Shown here piece after piece: positions 43,849 to 54,094 of a stretch of DNA of 64,000 bases. The translations under genes were made by a program, and so were the position numbers. This DNA is from an uncultured Flavobacteriaceae bacterium (GTDB lineage Bacteria; Bacteroidota; Bacteroidia; Flavobacteriales; Flavobacteriaceae), in contig CANLUH010000009.1 of the NCBI GenBank assembly GCA_947494205.1, forward strand, positions 62,001-126,000, given 5' to 3'. Each line of letters begins with the position of its first letter. Position 1 is the first letter of the stretch. The notes below the pieces were generated by a model. That model had not been told where the DNA came from. It did not search any database and saw only the letters and a program-made list of their open reading frames with translations.

Positions 43849-44382
43849 ATGCGTAAATTAAAAAATAGCGAATTAGACCGATTAAGTGTAGATGGTTTTA
43901 AAACAGCAAAGAAAACACCTATCATTATTATTTTAGATAATATTAGAAGTTTAAATAATATTGGTTCTGTTTTTAGAACGAGTGATGCTTTTTTAATTGA
44001 AAAAATTTATCTGTGTGGTATTACAGCAACACCTCCACATAAAGACATACATAAAACAGCATTAGGGAGTACAGACACTGTAGTTTGGGAACACGTAGAG
44101 AACACTTTAGAATTAACTAAAAGCTTACAAAGCAAAGGTGTAAAAATATGCGCTATTGAACAAGCAGAACAAGCTACCATGTTAAATACTTTTACTCCAG
44201 AACCAGAAACCAAGTATGCCTTAGTTTTTGGAAATGAAGTAAAAGGTGTTGCTCAAGATGTTGTAAATGCTAGCGATTATGTTATAGAAATCCCTCAATA
44301 TGGTACTAAGCACTCACTAAACATCTCGGTAAGTTGTGGTGTTGTGCTTTGGGATGTTTTTAGTAAGATGTCTCTCCTGTAG
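43849..44382 (+). CDS. SpoU/TrmH-family RNA 2'-O-methyltransferase
   Basis: 177-aa SPOUT enzyme. The three family motifs are visible: IIILDNIRSLNNIGSVFRTSDAF (about 25-47, motif 1 with the catalytic Arg), ALVFGNEVKGV (about 124-134, motif 2) and VIEIPQYGTKHSLNISVSCGVVLW (about 145-168, motif 3). It transfers methyl from SAM to a ribose of tRNA or rRNA; the exact site cannot be told. It lacks the N-terminal extension of TrmB/RlmB. Its 3' end overlaps the convergent gene at 44360 by 23 nt. Confidence 0.88.
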   Translation: MRKLKNSELDRLSVDGFKTAKKTPIIIILDNIRSLNNIGSVFRTSDAFLIEKIYLCGITATPPHKDIHKTALGSTDTVVWEHVENTLELTKSLQSKGVKICAIEQAEQATMLNTFTPEPETKYALVFGNEVKGVAQDVVNASDYVIEIPQYGTKHSLNISVSCGVVLWDVFSKMSLL

Positions 44383-46732
44383 TTATAATAGAACTTATTA
44401 ACTGCCCTTGCTCCGTAAAACCTTGTACAATAAACAAAGGTAAATTAGAAGCATCTGTTTTCTTAACTTTAAATTTTACTATACCCGATGCATCGGTTAT
44501 TAAGTTAGGTTTCCAATCTATTTCTGTACTTTCATTCTCGAAAGTATAATTGTAAGCTTCATTATAGTATTTTTTAGATTTATCATAACCATTTTCAAAC
44601 ACATATTGCTTAAATAGCTCTTTCACTCCTTTCTTATAATTATCTGTTGTAAAAACAGCAATTCTATCATAACTTCTGCGACTTGACTTAGGTCTAAAAA
44701 CAATACGATCTATTTCGTCCATTCTAATTTTAAAAACTTGACTTAAAGTTAACACAGTAACATCTGGTTTCCTTAAATCTACACCATCCAAAATAAACGC
44801 TGTTAAATTAACAGCTCCAAAATTACCAAACACGATTCCATCTGTTAATTGTTCTCCACCAGGAGTATTAATAATTTTTAGTCCTTTATACTCTCGCAAA
44901 TAGGTACCTAAATCCATATTATTTCTAATATATTTATCTGGAATATTTAATTTATAATATTCTCCAAGATTAAAGACAAGGCGTCTATATTTGTCTAAAA
45001 AAGCCTTTTCTAATATTGCATCTTGACTTTTTCTTTTACCTGTTATACTTACCTCATCTAATTGATTTAAATCTTTTAAGTTCAAGACACCTACTTGCTG
45101 TTCTTTTGTGTATGTTTTTTGAAATTTATTATATCGTTTTTGAAAACGATACATTAACTCCTCTTTATTACTCACTAAAGAATCAAAAACTATATTTCTA
45201 GGCTTCTCTAAGATGCTTTTATCTACACCTTTTAAAAACGAGACTTTAATAGAATCTCCTTTATAAACTAACAGGTTTTTAAATTCAAACTCTGGTGTAC
45301 TATTTAAAAATGTTTCAGCAACTACTTGGTTATTCTTCGCTAACAGTCCTAAATTATTAGATTTTAAAGGCGTTACACTACCACTTAAAGTAAAACCTTG
45401 TTCAAAATTATATTTACCTTTTGGGTTCTGAGTAGCAATATAGTCTTCTATAGTGTATTGTGTCCAGCCTTGGGTAAGCAATAATAAATCTGCATGATTA
45501 AATCTATTAGTATTTTCTGTATTAAAATAATAGGCTGGGTTTTCTAAGTAGCCTTTTATATATGGTGTTAGTAAAAAGGCACTTTCTATTGTAGTTGTTT
45601 GTTTATAGTTTGTATGTTCTGGAAGTACTGAAACACTCATATTCCCTTTTATTTTATCGCCTTCTAATTTTATTTTATAAGTAGTAGAATCGTTTTGACT
45701 TACTAGTGCTTCTAGTGTAATCTCTTGTTTTATCTGCTCTTTATAAACAAAAAACTTACGTTCTAAAACAGGTAAATTATCTTTAAAAACAGTCACTGTA
45801 TTAACACCATTAAAAAAACCTGTCTTATCAATATCTAATGTAACCGTTGTTGTATCTATTAAATTAATTATTGCATAATCTATTAACTTATTCTTTTGAT
45901 GAAACAACAATGTGTAATCTGTTTTAGATTGATTAATAGATGCTAAGTTAGTTTGTAATTCTAAATTTAAGGTAGTTGCTGTTGATTTTAATGTATTTAT
46001 AGTAAGCCCTGTTTTTTTAGCTTCTGGTAGTTTAACTTTAATTGTAGTATCTTTTAATTTAAATACTGCTTGATAGCGTTCAGAAGGTAAATAATGAAAC
46101 TTAGTTTTAGTCATCCCTAAGTGTTCATTCTTAAAACCTACAATTTCTTTGTTTTTTGAATCTACAATTGTACCTGTATAATTGGCACTTTCTCCATTAA
46201 TTAAAACTTTTAATCCTATCGTATTTTTAACACCTTCTAATAAATAACCACCTTGCGGAAACACTTGCGCATCGTAATTTGAGATATCGGTTGTTCTACT
46301 TGTCGCGGTTTCATCTACTTGTATTTTTTGAATGTATTTATTATCCTCACCAAAATTCCTCATGTAATTAGTATTAGCCTGAAGGTAATAGTTACCTTTT
46401 TTAACATCCCCAAAGACCTCAAACTGACCTGCACCTACTCCATTTTGTATAAGCACATTTTTAGTACGTATTAATGCTCCCGATTCTGAAAATAAGCTAA
46501 CATACAATACTGTTGTTTTAGTAGATGGTTTATTATCATTAGTTACTACATAGGCTTTAAACCAGATAACATCATCTAACCCATATTTAGTTTTATTGGT
46601 ATGAACAAATACTTTTTCGAAGAGTAGTTGATTTTTTTGTAATGCATTTATAGTATTATCTATAGTTTTATTCTGAGCAAAACATAGACTAACAAAAAGT
46701 AAAGCGAAAATTAAAGTGTAGCGTTTTTTCAT
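44360..46732 (-). CDS. exported MG2-like / TonB-plug-like protein (paralogue 1)
   Basis: 790 aa. Sec signal peptide (FALLFVSLCFAQ, cut near residue 20). The N-terminal part resembles an MG2 (macroglobulin-like) domain: LFEKVFVHTNKTKYGLDDVIWFKAYVV. A beta-sandwich middle follows. The C-terminal third has a TonB-plug-like region (LNQLDEVSITGKRK, then GTYLREYKGLKIINTPGG and LDGVDLRKPDVTVL) but no transmembrane barrel. It looks like a periplasmic or outer-membrane-associated protein; no substrate is known. It lies 85 nt downstream of paralogue 2 on the same strand. Confidence 0.65.
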   Translation of the reverse strand: MKKRYTLIFALLFVSLCFAQNKTIDNTINALQKNQLLFEKVFVHTNKTKYGLDDVIWFKAYVVTNDNKPSTKTTVLYVSLFSESGALIRTKNVLIQNGVGAGQFEVFGDVKKGNYYLQANTNYMRNFGEDNKYIQKIQVDETATSRTTDISNYDAQVFPQGGYLLEGVKNTIGLKVLINGESANYTGTIVDSKNKEIVGFKNEHLGMTKTKFHYLPSERYQAVFKLKDTTIKVKLPEAKKTGLTINTLKSTATTLNLELQTNLASINQSKTDYTLLFHQKNKLIDYAIINLIDTTTVTLDIDKTGFFNGVNTVTVFKDNLPVLERKFFVYKEQIKQEITLEALVSQNDSTTYKIKLEGDKIKGNMSVSVLPEHTNYKQTTTIESAFLLTPYIKGYLENPAYYFNTENTNRFNHADLLLLTQGWTQYTIEDYIATQNPKGKYNFEQGFTLSGSVTPLKSNNLGLLAKNNQVVAETFLNSTPEFEFKNLLVYKGDSIKVSFLKGVDKSILEKPRNIVFDSLVSNKEELMYRFQKRYNKFQKTYTKEQQVGVLNLKDLNQLDEVSITGKRKSQDAILEKAFLDKYRRLVFNLGEYYKLNIPDKYIRNNMDLGTYLREYKGLKIINTPGGEQLTDGIVFGNFGAVNLTAFILDGVDLRKPDVTVLTLSQVFKIRMDEIDRIVFRPKSSRRSYDRIAVFTTDNYKKGVKELFKQYVFENGYDKSKKYYNEAYNYTFENESTEIDWKPNLITDASGIVKFKVKKTDASNLPLFIVQGFTEQGQLISSIITTGETSY

Positions 46733-46817
46733 TTGATGATTTTAAGTTTTCGCAATCAACCATCAAATAGCTTGCCAAAAAATTAAATAATTAACAATTT
46801 TTAACACAAAAAAACCG

Positions 46818-49136
46818 TTATTCTATCACAACAGTATCACTTATCAACTTACCACTATTAGTAAATCCTTGAATTGAGAATACTATATCTTCAGACAAAC
46901 GACCCCTATTTATTTTAAAAACAGCTTCACCTTTTTCATTTACAGGAATATTTGGTTTCCAATCGATATCTTGATATTTACTAAATGCTTCAAAACCGTA
47001 GATTGGTGTATAATACTTTTTGGGTCTATCGTAGCCCTCTTGAAAATAATATTTTTTAAACAATTCCTTTATATTGTTCTTATAATTATCTGTTGTGAAA
47101 ATTTGATAATGAATATGATGCGCATGCCTCTTATACACTATAGCTTCCACATCTTGCATTTCTATAGAAAAGGCTTGATGATAAAAATCTGACTGCACTC
47201 TTCTTCCATCTATAGACATACTAGCTTCTTTTGTTCCACTAACTAAATAGTTCTCTACCCCTTTCCAATTTCTTATCGTTACACTTTCTTTATTCCTTAA
47301 AAGTGCGCCTAATGTTTTATTGGCATTAACATATTTTTCATCTATTTCCAAAATTTGAGTTGTTCCTATAAAAAAATCATACTTCCTATATTTATCATCG
47401 AAAGCTTTTCGCTCCACAAAAGCTTTACTTCTTGTTTTACCTTTCAACGCTACTTCGTTTAAAGTATTAATATTAGTTAGATTAAAACGTTCTACTTCTT
47501 GCTCCAAAACTGTTGGTTTTACAATTTCTTTCTGAAGAACAGTGTATGGTTCATCAAATTTATGATTAAAACTAAATTGCTTTTTAGGAACGTTATCAAA
47601 ATATATATTTAGTGGTTTAATTGCTTCATAATTACTTCTTACAAACGATAGTTTTATAGAATCCCCCTTATAGGCTAACAGGTTTTTAAAGCTAAATGTT
47701 TTCTTATTGTTTAAAAACAATTTGTTTACTATTACATTCTCACGAGATAACAATGCTAAATTATTAGAGTATAATGGTGTCACCCGGCCTTCTAACTTAA
47801 AACCCATTTCAAAATTATATTTATATTTAGGATTGTGCTTAACTATAAAGTCTGATAATTCATACTGCGTCCAACCTTGCGTTAGTAATAGTAAATCTAT
47901 ATGCTCTTTTCTCTTTTTATTTTCCTTATTAAAATAATATGTTGGAGACTCTATAAAACCTTTTACATAAGCACTTAACAAAAAGGCACTTTCTATAGAA
48001 TGCCTTGCGAGTTCTTCCATTGCACTTTCTGGCAATACAGATACACTAACATTTGCTAGGCCTTCACTTAATTTTAATTTATAAGTTGTAGAATCTTTTT
48101 CGGTAATTTGTTTTTCTATTGAAAGATTTGTTTTTAGATTTTCTTTTTCAATAAAAAATTGCCGTTCCAAAATAGGTTGCTTATTTTTAAAAACGGTTAC
48201 TGTATTTACGCCTCGAAGAAATCCCGCAGCATCTATTTCAAAAGCTATCTTTTTTTCATTTGTAAAATTAACATCAACATAGTCTATTACCTTATTATTT
48301 TGATGAAATAACAGCGTGTAATTTGTTTGTAGGCTAGTTTGTGTAGTAATATTTGTTTCTAACTGAAACTCAACAACATCTTCTTTTAGCAGATTATTTA
48401 CGTGTAAAGTGACTCCTGTTTTAAGAGCTTTTGGTATTGGCAATATTATAATTGTATCGTTAATAGTAACTTTTGCTTTGTAATTTTGGGCTGTTTTATA
48501 ATTCCATTTACAAGTAGACAAACCTAAATGTTCATTTTTAAAACTTACTACAGTTTCGTTTTTACTGTTTAATATTTCTCCCGTATAATCAAATCCCTTT
48601 CCATTGATTAGTGCTTTTATTCCAATAGTATTTACAACACCTTCCAATAAATGTCCACCTTCTGGAAATAACTGAATATCATATTTTGGTTTAACATCTA
48701 GTATGTTCTGCTTTGGAGCCCCTAAAATTGTAATTTTTTGAAGCTGCTTATTGTCGCTCCCAAAATTCTTCATGTAATTTGTAAACGCTTGGATGTAATA
48801 ACTGCCTTTTTGTAAAGCTGTAGATAGTTCAAATTGCCCTGTTCCTACTCCATCTTGTATTAAAACCGATTTACTATCTATTAAATTACCCGATTCGCTA
48901 AATAGATTAACGTATAACAATGTTGTTCTGTATGATGGTTTGTTATCATTTGTAGAAACGTAAGCTTTAAACCAGATAGTATCTTCGTTTAGATACGTAT
49001 TTTTGTTAGTATGAATAAATACTTTCTCAAACAGTAATTGATCTTTTTCTAAAGCATTTACAATACTATCCATTGGTTTATTTTGAGCATAACAAACCGA
49101 AGACATTAATAAATACAACAAAATATATTTTCGCAT
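46818..49136 (-). CDS. exported MG2-like / TonB-plug-like protein (paralogue 2)
   Basis: 772 aa from the ATG at 49136 (MRKYILLYLLMSSVCYAQNK; a GTG two codons upstream is less likely). Signal peptide, then LFEKVFIHTNKNTYLNEDTIWFKAYV, colinear with paralogue 1 throughout (shared TLLYVNLFSESG, LLLLTQGWTQYELSDFI, IDWKPN). The plug-like part is more decayed (KTLGALLRNKESVTIRNWKG; SIDGRRVQSDF). Tandem duplication is clear. First gene of the pair; the intergenic 85 nt contain no terminator. Confidence 0.65.
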   Translation of the reverse strand: MRKYILLYLLMSSVCYAQNKPMDSIVNALEKDQLLFEKVFIHTNKNTYLNEDTIWFKAYVSTNDNKPSYRTTLLYVNLFSESGNLIDSKSVLIQDGVGTGQFELSTALQKGSYYIQAFTNYMKNFGSDNKQLQKITILGAPKQNILDVKPKYDIQLFPEGGHLLEGVVNTIGIKALINGKGFDYTGEILNSKNETVVSFKNEHLGLSTCKWNYKTAQNYKAKVTINDTIIILPIPKALKTGVTLHVNNLLKEDVVEFQLETNITTQTSLQTNYTLLFHQNNKVIDYVDVNFTNEKKIAFEIDAAGFLRGVNTVTVFKNKQPILERQFFIEKENLKTNLSIEKQITEKDSTTYKLKLSEGLANVSVSVLPESAMEELARHSIESAFLLSAYVKGFIESPTYYFNKENKKRKEHIDLLLLTQGWTQYELSDFIVKHNPKYKYNFEMGFKLEGRVTPLYSNNLALLSRENVIVNKLFLNNKKTFSFKNLLAYKGDSIKLSFVRSNYEAIKPLNIYFDNVPKKQFSFNHKFDEPYTVLQKEIVKPTVLEQEVERFNLTNINTLNEVALKGKTRSKAFVERKAFDDKYRKYDFFIGTTQILEIDEKYVNANKTLGALLRNKESVTIRNWKGVENYLVSGTKEASMSIDGRRVQSDFYHQAFSIEMQDVEAIVYKRHAHHIHYQIFTTDNYKNNIKELFKKYYFQEGYDRPKKYYTPIYGFEAFSKYQDIDWKPNIPVNEKGEAVFKINRGRLSEDIVFSIQGFTNSGKLISDTVVIE

Positions 49137-49324
49137 AGACACAAACTAATTTACAATTAACAACACAAAGCAAACACTATTATTCTCTTCACACTCTAGT
49201 AAAGATCGGTAATAAAATGACATCCTCAAAAAAGAAGGTGCTACATTTTATAAAACTCGAGTGTATTTTCAAGCTAAATTATTATTGCTTTTTTGTAGAA
49301 TTAAAAAAGGAAAACCAAAACATG

Positions 49325-50449
49325 TTACTCACAAATTTGATCTAGAACCCAAAGATAATCTGCTCTGTTTTTAACAAAGTCTTTATCGGAGATGTCTATA
49401 ATTTTAATATTTAGCTCTGTTTGATTCTTTAAAAAATCGAGATATCCAGAGTTTATTTTTTCCAGATAATCACTTTCTATATTTTGCTCATAGTCGCGAC
49501 CTCGTTTTTTAATGTTTTGTTGTAAACGCTCTGTATTTTGATAGAGATACACGTACAACTCTGGTTTAGCTATATCTTTATACATTAAATAAAATAATCG
49601 TCTGTATAACTTAAACTCATCTTCTTGTAACGTAATCTTAGAAAATATTAAAGATTTAAACACATCGTAATCGCTTACTATAAAATCTTTAAACAAATCT
49701 AATTGCGCCAAATCATCACTTAATTGCTGATAGCGATCGGCAAGAAAAGACATTTCTAGAGTAAAAGCATAGCGATGTTTGTCTTCGTAAAATTTTGGCA
49801 AAAACGGATTATCTGCAAAACGTTCTAAAATAAGCTTCGCATTATAATCTTTAGATATTTTAGTTACTAAGCTTGTTTTTCCTGCGCCAATATTACCTTC
49901 TATAGCTATATAATTATATTTAGAAAAATCATGAGATTTTTTAGGGTTTTTAAGCCAAATATTAATTGGTTCTAAAGCACTATCATCATCACACAATTCT
50001 AATAATTCTAAAACTGTTGCTTTGTATTTTTCATGCTGAAATTTAGCCGCTATATCTTTTAATGGTTCTAATACAAATTTACGCTTATGTAATTCTGGAT
50101 GTGGTACTTGTAACGATTCTGTATTTATTGTTTGGTTTTCAAAAAACAAAATATCTAAATCTATAATACGCGCCTCGTAACCTTCAGTTTGTGTTCTAAC
50201 TCTACCAAGCTTTACTTCTATTGCTAGTAATTCCTTTAAAACTTCCTCGGCTACTAAATGTGTTTCTATAGTAATACAAGCATTAAAAAAATCGTCACTT
50301 TCAAAACCAAAAGCTGGTGTTTTATATACTTTAGAGATTGCTTTAATTGCACCTACAGAGGTATAAACAGCATCTATTGCAAGTTGCAAATTTTTAAATT
50401 TGTCTCCTTTATTACTTCCTAACGATATGTATACTTTATTAAACTGCAT
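49325..50449 (-). CDS. folK: fused HPPK (FolK) - deoxynucleoside kinase
   Basis: 374 aa, two enzymes in one chain. Residues 1-165: 6-hydroxymethyl-7,8-dihydropterin pyrophosphokinase (MQFNKVYISLGSNKGDKFKN; TPAFGFESDDFFNACI; RIIDLDILFF with the two metal Asp at 97 and 99), a folate-synthesis step. Residues 175-374: deoxynucleoside kinase with P-loop GNIGAGKT (G185-T192), EMSFLADRYQQ and the lid KKRGRDYEQ. This fusion is known in Bacteroidota; it links folate and dNTP supply. The linker is short, so the domains are probably rigidly joined. Confidence 0.88.
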   Translation of the reverse strand: MQFNKVYISLGSNKGDKFKNLQLAIDAVYTSVGAIKAISKVYKTPAFGFESDDFFNACITIETHLVAEEVLKELLAIEVKLGRVRTQTEGYEARIIDLDILFFENQTINTESLQVPHPELHKRKFVLEPLKDIAAKFQHEKYKATVLELLELCDDDSALEPINIWLKNPKKSHDFSKYNYIAIEGNIGAGKTSLVTKISKDYNAKLILERFADNPFLPKFYEDKHRYAFTLEMSFLADRYQQLSDDLAQLDLFKDFIVSDYDVFKSLIFSKITLQEDEFKLYRRLFYLMYKDIAKPELYVYLYQNTERLQQNIKKRGRDYEQNIESDYLEKINSGYLDFLKNQTELNIKIIDISDKDFVKNRADYLWVLDQICE

Positions 50450-50525
50450 GTATAAGTGGGAGCAAAATAAAGAAAAGTAAATGTATTCCTTTATATTTAC
50501 TTAAAGTATTTATTAACCATTTTCA

Positions 50526-51233
50526 ATGACTATAAAAGATAAACTTGCTGCACAACGTATTTACCTTTTTTTAGGTGCTCTTTTTATAACCTCATTAGTT
50601 GTTTCTAATTTAATTTTTCAAAAATTCTTTTATTGGTACCCAATAGATATTGAAATTTTTGGAGCTAAGCTTTTTGAAATTTCTGTAGGCATCTTACCAT
50701 ACCCAATTACATTTTTAATCACCGATTTAATTAGTGAAATTTATGGCAAAAAACGCGCTAACGATATTGTGATAGCTGGTGTATTTGCCTCGGTATTTTC
50801 TCTACTAATTATTTTTATAGCACAATCTGTACCAGCGACATCTTGGTCTTTTGTAAAAGACGATATGTTTTCTACTGTTTTTGGAAATTCTTCCATTGCT
50901 GTTTTTGCTAGTATGATAACCTATTTATTCGCACAGTTTATAGACATTCATATTTATCACTTTTTAAAAAAATTAACTAAAGGAAAACACTTATGGTTGC
51001 GAAATAATTTATCTACTTGGTTCTCTCAATTTATAGATACCTTTACTATTATAGTACTGCTGTCTTCTTTTGGTATTATAGACTGGAGCAATTTTAAAGG
51101 ACTTTTAATAAGTGGTTTTATTTTTAAAGCATTAGTAGCACTCTTTGATACGCCTTTTATATATTTAGGTGTTTATCTTTTTAAGCTAAGATTTAACGTT
51201 AATGCAACAACCGATGAGATAGACTTATTGTAA
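50526..51233 (+). CDS. yhhQ: queuosine precursor transporter (YhhQ/VUT family)
   Basis: 235-aa membrane protein with about six helices. Family marks: LVVSNLIFQKFF, GILPYPITFLITDLISEIYGKKRA (about 55-78) and the C-terminal LRNNLSTWFSQFIDTFTII. It takes up preQ0/preQ1 for the tRNA base queuosine. Divergent from folK with a 76-nt gap. I looked for a preQ1 riboswitch upstream and saw none. No queuosine synthesis genes are in the window. Confidence 0.85.
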   Translation: MTIKDKLAAQRIYLFLGALFITSLVVSNLIFQKFFYWYPIDIEIFGAKLFEISVGILPYPITFLITDLISEIYGKKRANDIVIAGVFASVFSLLIIFIAQSVPATSWSFVKDDMFSTVFGNSSIAVFASMITYLFAQFIDIHIYHFLKKLTKGKHLWLRNNLSTWFSQFIDTFTIIVLLSSFGIIDWSNFKGLLISGFIFKALVALFDTPFIYLGVYLFKLRFNVNATTDEIDLL

Positions 51234-51332
51234 ATTTGCTTACAACTAAATCTATTTGTGATACTATTACGTAAATAATTAATATAAACACAAATACAGT
51301 TTACCTTACTGAAGCGAAAAACCCACATTTAC

Positions 51333-54008
51333 ATGAAAAAAGTATTAAAAATTACTGGAATATCTTTATTAATAATTCTTATTCTATTAATCGTGTCCCC
51401 TTTTATTTTCCAGTCTCAAATAAAAGATATGGTTCGTAATTTTATTAATAACAGTGTGAATGCTAAAGTAGAATTTGCTGATGTTAATTTAAGTTTTCTT
51501 AGTAGTTTTCCGCGAGCCAATGTAACTGTAGACGAATTAAAAATAACAAACCTTAAACCTTTTGAAGACGAAACCTTAGCTTCCGTTAAGTCCTTATCTT
51601 TTGACATGGATATTACAGAATTATTTAAAACAGCTAGCGAAGGACCGGTAACAGTAAATAGTATTACTGTAGATGAAGCATTAATTACTTTAAAAACTAA
51701 TAAATTTGGAGATGCTAATTACGACATTGCTAAAGACAATGAAACCTCTACATCTGAAACTAAGAATAAATCTGGCGGATTCACTTTAGACATAGAAGAC
51801 TATAGCGTTAAAAATAGCGCCATAAATTATATGGACGAAGTCGCTAAAACCAATATTTATATCACAGAATTAAATCATAATGGAAATGGTACTTTTTCTG
51901 AAACGGTATCAGAATTAAACACTAAAACCAATGCTAACATTACTTTTAAAATGGATAGCACTGAATATTTAAGTAATAACAAAATAAAATTAGACGCTAT
52001 AATAGGTTTAGATTTAGAAAATAGCAAATACACCTTTAAAGATAATAAGGGCTTTATTAATAATCTACCTTTATCGTTTAGAGGCTATGTGCAACAGCTA
52101 GACAACGGGCAAGATGTAGATATTACTTTCGAGAACTTAAATAGCACATTTAACGATTTCTTCGCACTTATCCCTTCCTCTTACACTAAAAGCATTAGTG
52201 ATATAGAAACCTCGGGGAACTTTAGTGTTAACGGGGAAATTAAAGGTTTAGTTACAGACGAAACTATACCAACTCTAAATATTAACATTGTGTCTAACAA
52301 TGCTGCTTTTAAATACCCCGACTTACCTAAACGTGTTGACAATATTAATATTAATGCAGCCATAAAAAATACGACAGGAAAAGCAGAAGACACATATGTA
52401 GATTTAAAAGCTTTAGATTTTAGAATAGATCAAGATGTGTTTAAATCCTCTGCAACAATTAAAAATCTTACTAATAATATAGCCGTTAATGCTAATGTAG
52501 ATGGTGTTTTAAATTTAGATAATATAACAAAGGCTTACCCTATAGAATTAGACAATGAGTTAAGCGGTATTTTAAAAGGAAAGTTAGCAACAGCTTTCGA
52601 CATGAAAGCTTTAGAAACAAATGCATATGAACGTATTAAGAATAATGGAAATGTTAACATTAGTGGATTCAAATTTTCTTCTAAAGATATAGTAAACCCA
52701 ATTAACATCTCTCAAGCAAATATTAAGTTTACACCGCAAACCATAACTCTAGAAAAATTTGATGCTACATCTGGAACTACAGATTTAAACGCAACTGGTA
52801 CTATTAATAATTTATTAGGCTTTTTACTAAGTGACAAAAAACTACAAGGAAACTTTAATGTAATGTCTAATACTTTTAAGGTAAGTGATTTTATGGTTGA
52901 AGGTGGCTCCGACCAACCTGTAAACCAAAGTACAGAACCTGGAGACGCTTTAAAAATACCTGCTTTTTTAGACTGTACTATTAATGCTGATGCAAAAACT
53001 GTATTATACGACAACTTAACACTTAAAGATGTAAAAGGCACATTAACAATTAAAGACGAGCAAGCAAATTTACAAAACGTAACGTCTAGTATTTTTGATG
53101 GAAACTTAGCTATGAGTGGTTTAGTCGATACTAAAACAAAAACACCTAAATTTAATATGGATTTAGGCATTTCTAATTTTGACATTTCTAAATCTTTTAA
53201 AGATTTAGACTTATTTAAAAGTTTAGCCCCTATTGCAAAAGCTTTTCAAGGAAAACTAAACAGTAGCATATCGCTTTCTGGAGATTTAGGAGACGATTTT
53301 ACACCAGCTTTAAATTCTATTACTGGAGGTGCTTTAGCCGAATTGTTAACCACTAAAATTGAACCTAAAAATGCAGAAGTATTTAATGCTTTAAAAAGCG
53401 CTGTTAATTTTATTGATTTCGATAAGTTAGATTTAAAAGATATACAAACGCGCTTAAAGTTTAATAATGGAAAAGTAGACGTCTCCCCTTTTAACTTTAA
53501 CTATAAAGACATAGGTATTACGGTTGGTGGCTCTCATGGATTCGACCAATCTATGGACTATAATTTGGTATTAGATATTCCTGCTAAGTATTTAGGAAGC
53601 GACGTTAATCGTTTAATAGGAAAGATTAATGACCCAGAAGTAGATAAAATCACTATCCCTGTAACGGCAAACATCCTAGGTAGCTTTACAAGTCCTAAAG
53701 TGTCTACAGACCTAACCAGTGGTGTTAGCAACCTAACCAAACAACTTATAGAAATAGAGAAACAAAAATTACTAAATAACGGCAAAGACAAAATTAAAGA
53801 CTTATTAGGTGACGCCTTAGGCGGTAACAAAGGAGACTCTACTAAAACAAAAAACGATCCTATAAAAAATGTATTAGGTGGTATTCTTGGAGGAACCAAA
53901 ACTAAAAACGATTCTACTACTACAGACTCCACAAACACAAAAGGAAATATTGTTAAAGATGTTTTTGGTATTTTCGGAAATAAGAAGAAAAAGAAAAAAG
54001 AAAACTAG
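51333..54008 (+). CDS. AsmA-family outer-membrane biogenesis protein
   Basis: 891 aa. One N-terminal membrane anchor (ITGISLLIILILLIVSPFIF, about 8-27), then long repeating beta-structure typical of AsmA/YhdP-like bridges that carry lipids across the periplasm, with the AsmA C-terminal signature region near LEKFDATSGTTDLNATGTINNLLGFLLSDKKLQGNFN and MDYNLVLDIPAKYLG. The tail is very polar and repetitive (GDALGGNKGDSTKTKNDPIKNVLGGILGGTKTKND), ending in a Lys run. Located 99 nt after yhhQ. The exact cargo is unknown. Confidence 0.82.
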   Translation: MKKVLKITGISLLIILILLIVSPFIFQSQIKDMVRNFINNSVNAKVEFADVNLSFLSSFPRANVTVDELKITNLKPFEDETLASVKSLSFDMDITELFKTASEGPVTVNSITVDEALITLKTNKFGDANYDIAKDNETSTSETKNKSGGFTLDIEDYSVKNSAINYMDEVAKTNIYITELNHNGNGTFSETVSELNTKTNANITFKMDSTEYLSNNKIKLDAIIGLDLENSKYTFKDNKGFINNLPLSFRGYVQQLDNGQDVDITFENLNSTFNDFFALIPSSYTKSISDIETSGNFSVNGEIKGLVTDETIPTLNINIVSNNAAFKYPDLPKRVDNININAAIKNTTGKAEDTYVDLKALDFRIDQDVFKSSATIKNLTNNIAVNANVDGVLNLDNITKAYPIELDNELSGILKGKLATAFDMKALETNAYERIKNNGNVNISGFKFSSKDIVNPINISQANIKFTPQTITLEKFDATSGTTDLNATGTINNLLGFLLSDKKLQGNFNVMSNTFKVSDFMVEGGSDQPVNQSTEPGDALKIPAFLDCTINADAKTVLYDNLTLKDVKGTLTIKDEQANLQNVTSSIFDGNLAMSGLVDTKTKTPKFNMDLGISNFDISKSFKDLDLFKSLAPIAKAFQGKLNSSISLSGDLGDDFTPALNSITGGALAELLTTKIEPKNAEVFNALKSAVNFIDFDKLDLKDIQTRLKFNNGKVDVSPFNFNYKDIGITVGGSHGFDQSMDYNLVLDIPAKYLGSDVNRLIGKINDPEVDKITIPVTANILGSFTSPKVSTDLTSGVSNLTKQLIEIEKQKLLNNGKDKIKDLLGDALGGNKGDSTKTKNDPIKNVLGGILGGTKTKNDSTTTDSTNTKGNIVKDVFGIFGNKKKKKKEN

Positions 54009-54094
54009 TTCCTGTTTTAATAAAAACGCACTTTAAGTTTACCATAAAATAATTTTAACTGTAAGGCTTTAATTGTAAATACAACTAAAGCCTT

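Noticed and set aside
50450-50525. preQ1 riboswitch before the YhhQ-type transporter
   Set aside because: The gap has a weak AAGTAAAT/ATTTACTT inverted repeat but no preQ1-type stem with an A-rich tail.
52712-53185. 157-codon minus-strand frame opposite the AsmA-like gene
   Set aside because: Shadow frame within a clear 891-aa gene; no signal or domain.
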